Translations under genes and position numbers: made by a program | Shown: piece after piece, positions 5,018 through 6,145 of the stretch | Numbering within the stretch: position 1 is the stretch's first letter | How the letters are laid out: every line of letters begins with the position of its first letter | Notes under the pieces: model-generated | Told to the model about the DNA's origin: nothing | The model's database searches: none | What the model saw: only the letters and a program-made list of their open reading frames with translations | Source of the DNA: Thermoplasmata archaeon M9B2D | GTDB taxonomy: Archaea; Thermoplasmatota; E2; DHVEG-1 | Length of the DNA stretch: 6,145 nucleotides | NCBI GenBank assembly: GCA_002900555.1 | Contig: MUGD01000115.1 | Coordinates: forward strand, 1-6,145 | Direction: 5' to 3'

Positions 5018-5048
5018 AGGAGAAACACTGATGCTTATCTATCATTAA
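5018..5048 (+). other. Five-codon ORF with a good ribosome-binding site
   Basis: AGGAG (5018-5022) stands eight bases before ATG 5031, followed by codons for MLIYH and a TAA stop. This is the best-placed Shine-Dalgarno sequence in the AT-rich stretch and it serves only five codons. It may be a leader peptide, a gene fragment cut off by an early stop, or coincidence. A second ORF (ATG 5075 to TGA 5149, 24 codons, starting MRFLRKNG) follows before hdrC. Confidence 0.25.
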
Positions 5049-5200
5049 AACTACTTATTCTTCAATTGATTAGGATGAGGTTCCTAAGAAAGAATGGATC
5101 ATCAAGCCTTGATAACCATGAAATCATAGTAATAGTGCAACTTCTTTGACGAGCAACGGACAGAAACTCCTCTTCCAAGAACCCGTACCAAGAAAGGTAG

Positions 5201-5710
5201 ATGAACGGAATGGTTCGCCAGAGATACACACCCTCTTCAGCTTTTGTGGAAGAACTAGCATCACTTCCAGGAGGAGATATCATTGACAAATGTATCGAAT
5301 GTGGCGTCTGCAATGCCAGTTGCGTTATAGCTTCCAGCACAGAGTACCCTCCTCGCAAGATTGTTCAGCAAATACTTGTTGGTGCTCGTGATTTAGTTCT
5401 CAGTAGTGATCAACCCTGGTTATGTTTGACATGCCAGCTCTGCGAAAGTGTGTGTCAGTATGATGTTAATCTAGCTCAGGTCTTCGGACTTGTTCGGAGA
5501 ATTGCTGTTCGTGAGGGAATCATACCACCTGTATTTGTTGAAGCGGCAGAAACTATCTTTGAGGATGGCTGGCTGCTCAAAAATGCCTATACAGATTTTG
5601 TTGCAGATGAGCGGAATGAGTTGGGTCTGAGCTCACGCCTGAACTGGAACAATAGGTACACATCTCAAGTGAGTTCCAAGTACTTTAGCACCGGAGGAAA
5701 GAAGGTGTGA
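5201..5710 (+). CDS. hdrC: Heterodisulfide reductase subunit C-like iron-sulfur protein
   Basis: Cytosolic electron carrier that passes electrons between HdrA-type flavin/iron-sulfur partners and HdrB. The 169-residue protein holds two classic [4Fe-4S] motifs, CIECGVCNASC (C31, C34, C37, C41) and CLTCQLCESVC (C75, C78, C81, C85). They sit in the usual HdrC setting: GGDIIDKC before motif 1, PPRKIVQQILVGA between them, and a helical stretch with VREGIIPP after motif 2. Both clusters have all four ligands. There are no membrane helices, so this is the soluble HdrABC type and not HdrDE. It is slightly shorter than many HdrC proteins (about 185 residues). ATG 5201 is the first start after an in-frame TAG at 5198. 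AAAGGT (5193-5198) suits it poorly, leaving only a two-base spacer, and the ATG at 5210 is an alternative. It overlaps hdrB by four bases, so the two are co-translated. Not certain is whether CoM-S-S-CoB is the substrate; non-methanogens use Hdr-like complexes with other disulfides. Confidence 0.9.
   Translation: MNGMVRQRYTPSSAFVEELASLPGGDIIDKCIECGVCNASCVIASSTEYPPRKIVQQILVGARDLVLSSDQPWLCLTCQLCESVCQYDVNLAQVFGLVRRIAVREGIIPPVFVEAAETIFEDGWLLKNAYTDFVADERNELGLSSRLNWNNRYTSQVSSKYFSTGGKKV
5693..5697 (+). promoter_or_regulatory. Ribosome-binding site for hdrB inside the end of hdrC
   Basis: GGAGG lies nine bases before GTG 5707. It supports the GTG as the hdrB start and reinitiation at the GTGA overlap with the hdrC stop. 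Confidence 0.65.
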
Positions 5711-6145
5711 AAAAGATACTGCTGTTTCGAGGTTGTATCGTACCGGTTCTTCTTCCAGCCTATGAAGCTGCTACCATTCAGGTACTAGAGAGATTAGGAA
5801 TCAAGGTCACGGTGTTGAACAAGGCAAATTGCTGCGGTTCACAATATGTTGAGGCTCTCAATCAGAAAGCCTTCCTTGCATTAAATGGTCGAATACTAGC
5901 ATTGGCTGAAGCCAAAGGAATGGATGTGCTGGCTCTCTGCGGTGCATGCACTAGATCACTAAAAAGTACCAAGAGCATACTTGATTCGAATAATAGAGCG
6001 AAAGCAGAAATCAACACTCTGCTCAAAGACGAAGGTATTGAGTACTCAGGTTCTGCCAAAATCAAGCATCTTTTGGAGGTCATTCAAGAAGATATTGGAA
6101 TGTTATCTCTGAAGAAAGCGATAACTAATCCATATCCTGGAATTA
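5707..6145 (+). CDS. hdrB: Heterodisulfide reductase subunit B-like protein (partial, runs off the right edge)
   Basis: N-terminal 146 residues of an HdrB-type protein, which in full is about 290-300 residues and reduces a disulfide at non-cubane [4Fe-4S] clusters bound by two CCG domains. The first CCG domain is complete. FRGC supplies C10, NKANCCG supplies C42 and C43, and LCGACTRS supplies C78 and C81. The spacing is C-x31-CC-x34-CxxC, nearly identical to the family pattern. Other family marks are the P-x5-YE segment (13-20) and ALNGRILALAEAKGMDVLALC (58-78). The GTG start overlaps the hdrC stop as GTGA and has GGAGG nine bases upstream. The second CCG domain lies beyond the window, so whether the protein is intact cannot be seen. 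The hdrC-hdrB order is common; hdrA is not upstream and, if present, lies downstream or elsewhere. Confidence 0.9.
   Translation, partial: MKKILLFRGCIVPVLLPAYEAATIQVLERLGIKVTVLNKANCCGSQYVEALNQKAFLALNGRILALAEAKGMDVLALCGACTRSLKSTKSILDSNNRAKAEINTLLKDEGIEYSGSAKIKHLLEVIQEDIGMLSLKKAITNPYPGI

Larger units (their letters stand above)
4530..5200. other. AT-rich stretch without a convincing gene
   Basis: Between the second regulator and hdrC lie about 670 bases with no recognisable gene. Hand counts give about 30% GC for 4621-4920, against 52% for 4021-4080 and 47% for 5401-5460. Contents are a doubtful 126-codon ORF (4569-4949), a 20-codon ORF from ATG 4553 to TGA 4615 in another frame, and a cluster of small dyads (4808-4861). 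There is also a five-codon ORF with a good ribosome site (5018-5048) and a 24-codon ORF (5075-5149). Decayed genes, a regulatory leader for hdrC or acquired DNA are all possible. No tRNA, terminal repeats or transposase remains were seen. Confidence 0.5.

Noticed and set aside
5062..5358. Minus-strand ORF overlapping the start of hdrC
   Set aside because: It is antisense to the first [4Fe-4S] motif of hdrC and has no recognisable product.
5862..6083. Minus-strand ORF under hdrB
   Set aside because: It is antisense to the complete first CCG domain of hdrB.
1..6145. tRNA, rRNA, CRISPR array, transposase or attachment site
   Set aside because: No cloverleaf, regular spaced repeats, insertion-sequence ends or integrase/transposase reading frame was seen on either strand.

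Overview
The window looks archaeal. It carries a Sulfolobus-type single-OB-fold ssDNA-binding protein, Lrp/AsnC-type winged-helix regulators, cytosolic HdrC and HdrB heterodisulfide-reductase-like subunits, and TATA-like boxes placed for leaderless or near-leaderless transcripts. The moderate GC content, the long duplicated Lrp-type proteins and the hdrCB pair would fit an Asgard archaeon such as a Thorarchaeota-like lineage. That assignment is inference from gene content and was not tested against any database.

Layout. Positions 1-31 hold what seems to be the acidic C-terminal tail of a plus-strand gene entering from the left. A minus-strand gene (58-1053) encodes an ornithine cyclodeaminase/mu-crystallin family dehydrogenase. 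A 224-bp divergent spacer with repeated CTATGC/GCATAG half-sites separates it from the ssDNA-binding protein gene (1278-1673), which ends in a good hairpin-plus-T terminator (1700-1730). A small two-helix membrane protein gene follows (1761-1978) and appears broken by a single-base frameshift. Next are an unrecognised 125-residue protein (2071-2448) and two adjacent paralogous regulators (2491-3441 and 3591-4529). Each regulator is built as winged helix, RAM-like domain, winged helix, RAM-like domain.

From about 4530 to 5200 the DNA becomes AT-rich (about 30% GC by hand count over 4621-4920). It contains only a doubtful ORF, several small dyads and two very short ORFs. The window ends with hdrC (5201-5710) and the start of hdrB (5707 onward), joined by a 4-base GTGA overlap.

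How the genes work together. HdrC and HdrB are a clear translationally coupled pair: HdrC passes electrons through two [4Fe-4S] clusters to the CCG-domain subunit HdrB. The 125-residue protein and the first regulator probably share a transcript. The two regulators look like products of a tandem duplication and may regulate themselves or each other, since small palindromes lie next to their candidate promoters. No sequence evidence ties the cyclodeaminase and the ssDNA-binding protein to each other beyond sharing a divergent control region. The most distinctive feature is the pair of double-headed Lrp-type regulators with their uncharacterised small companion. No CRISPR array, tRNA, rRNA or transposase was seen.
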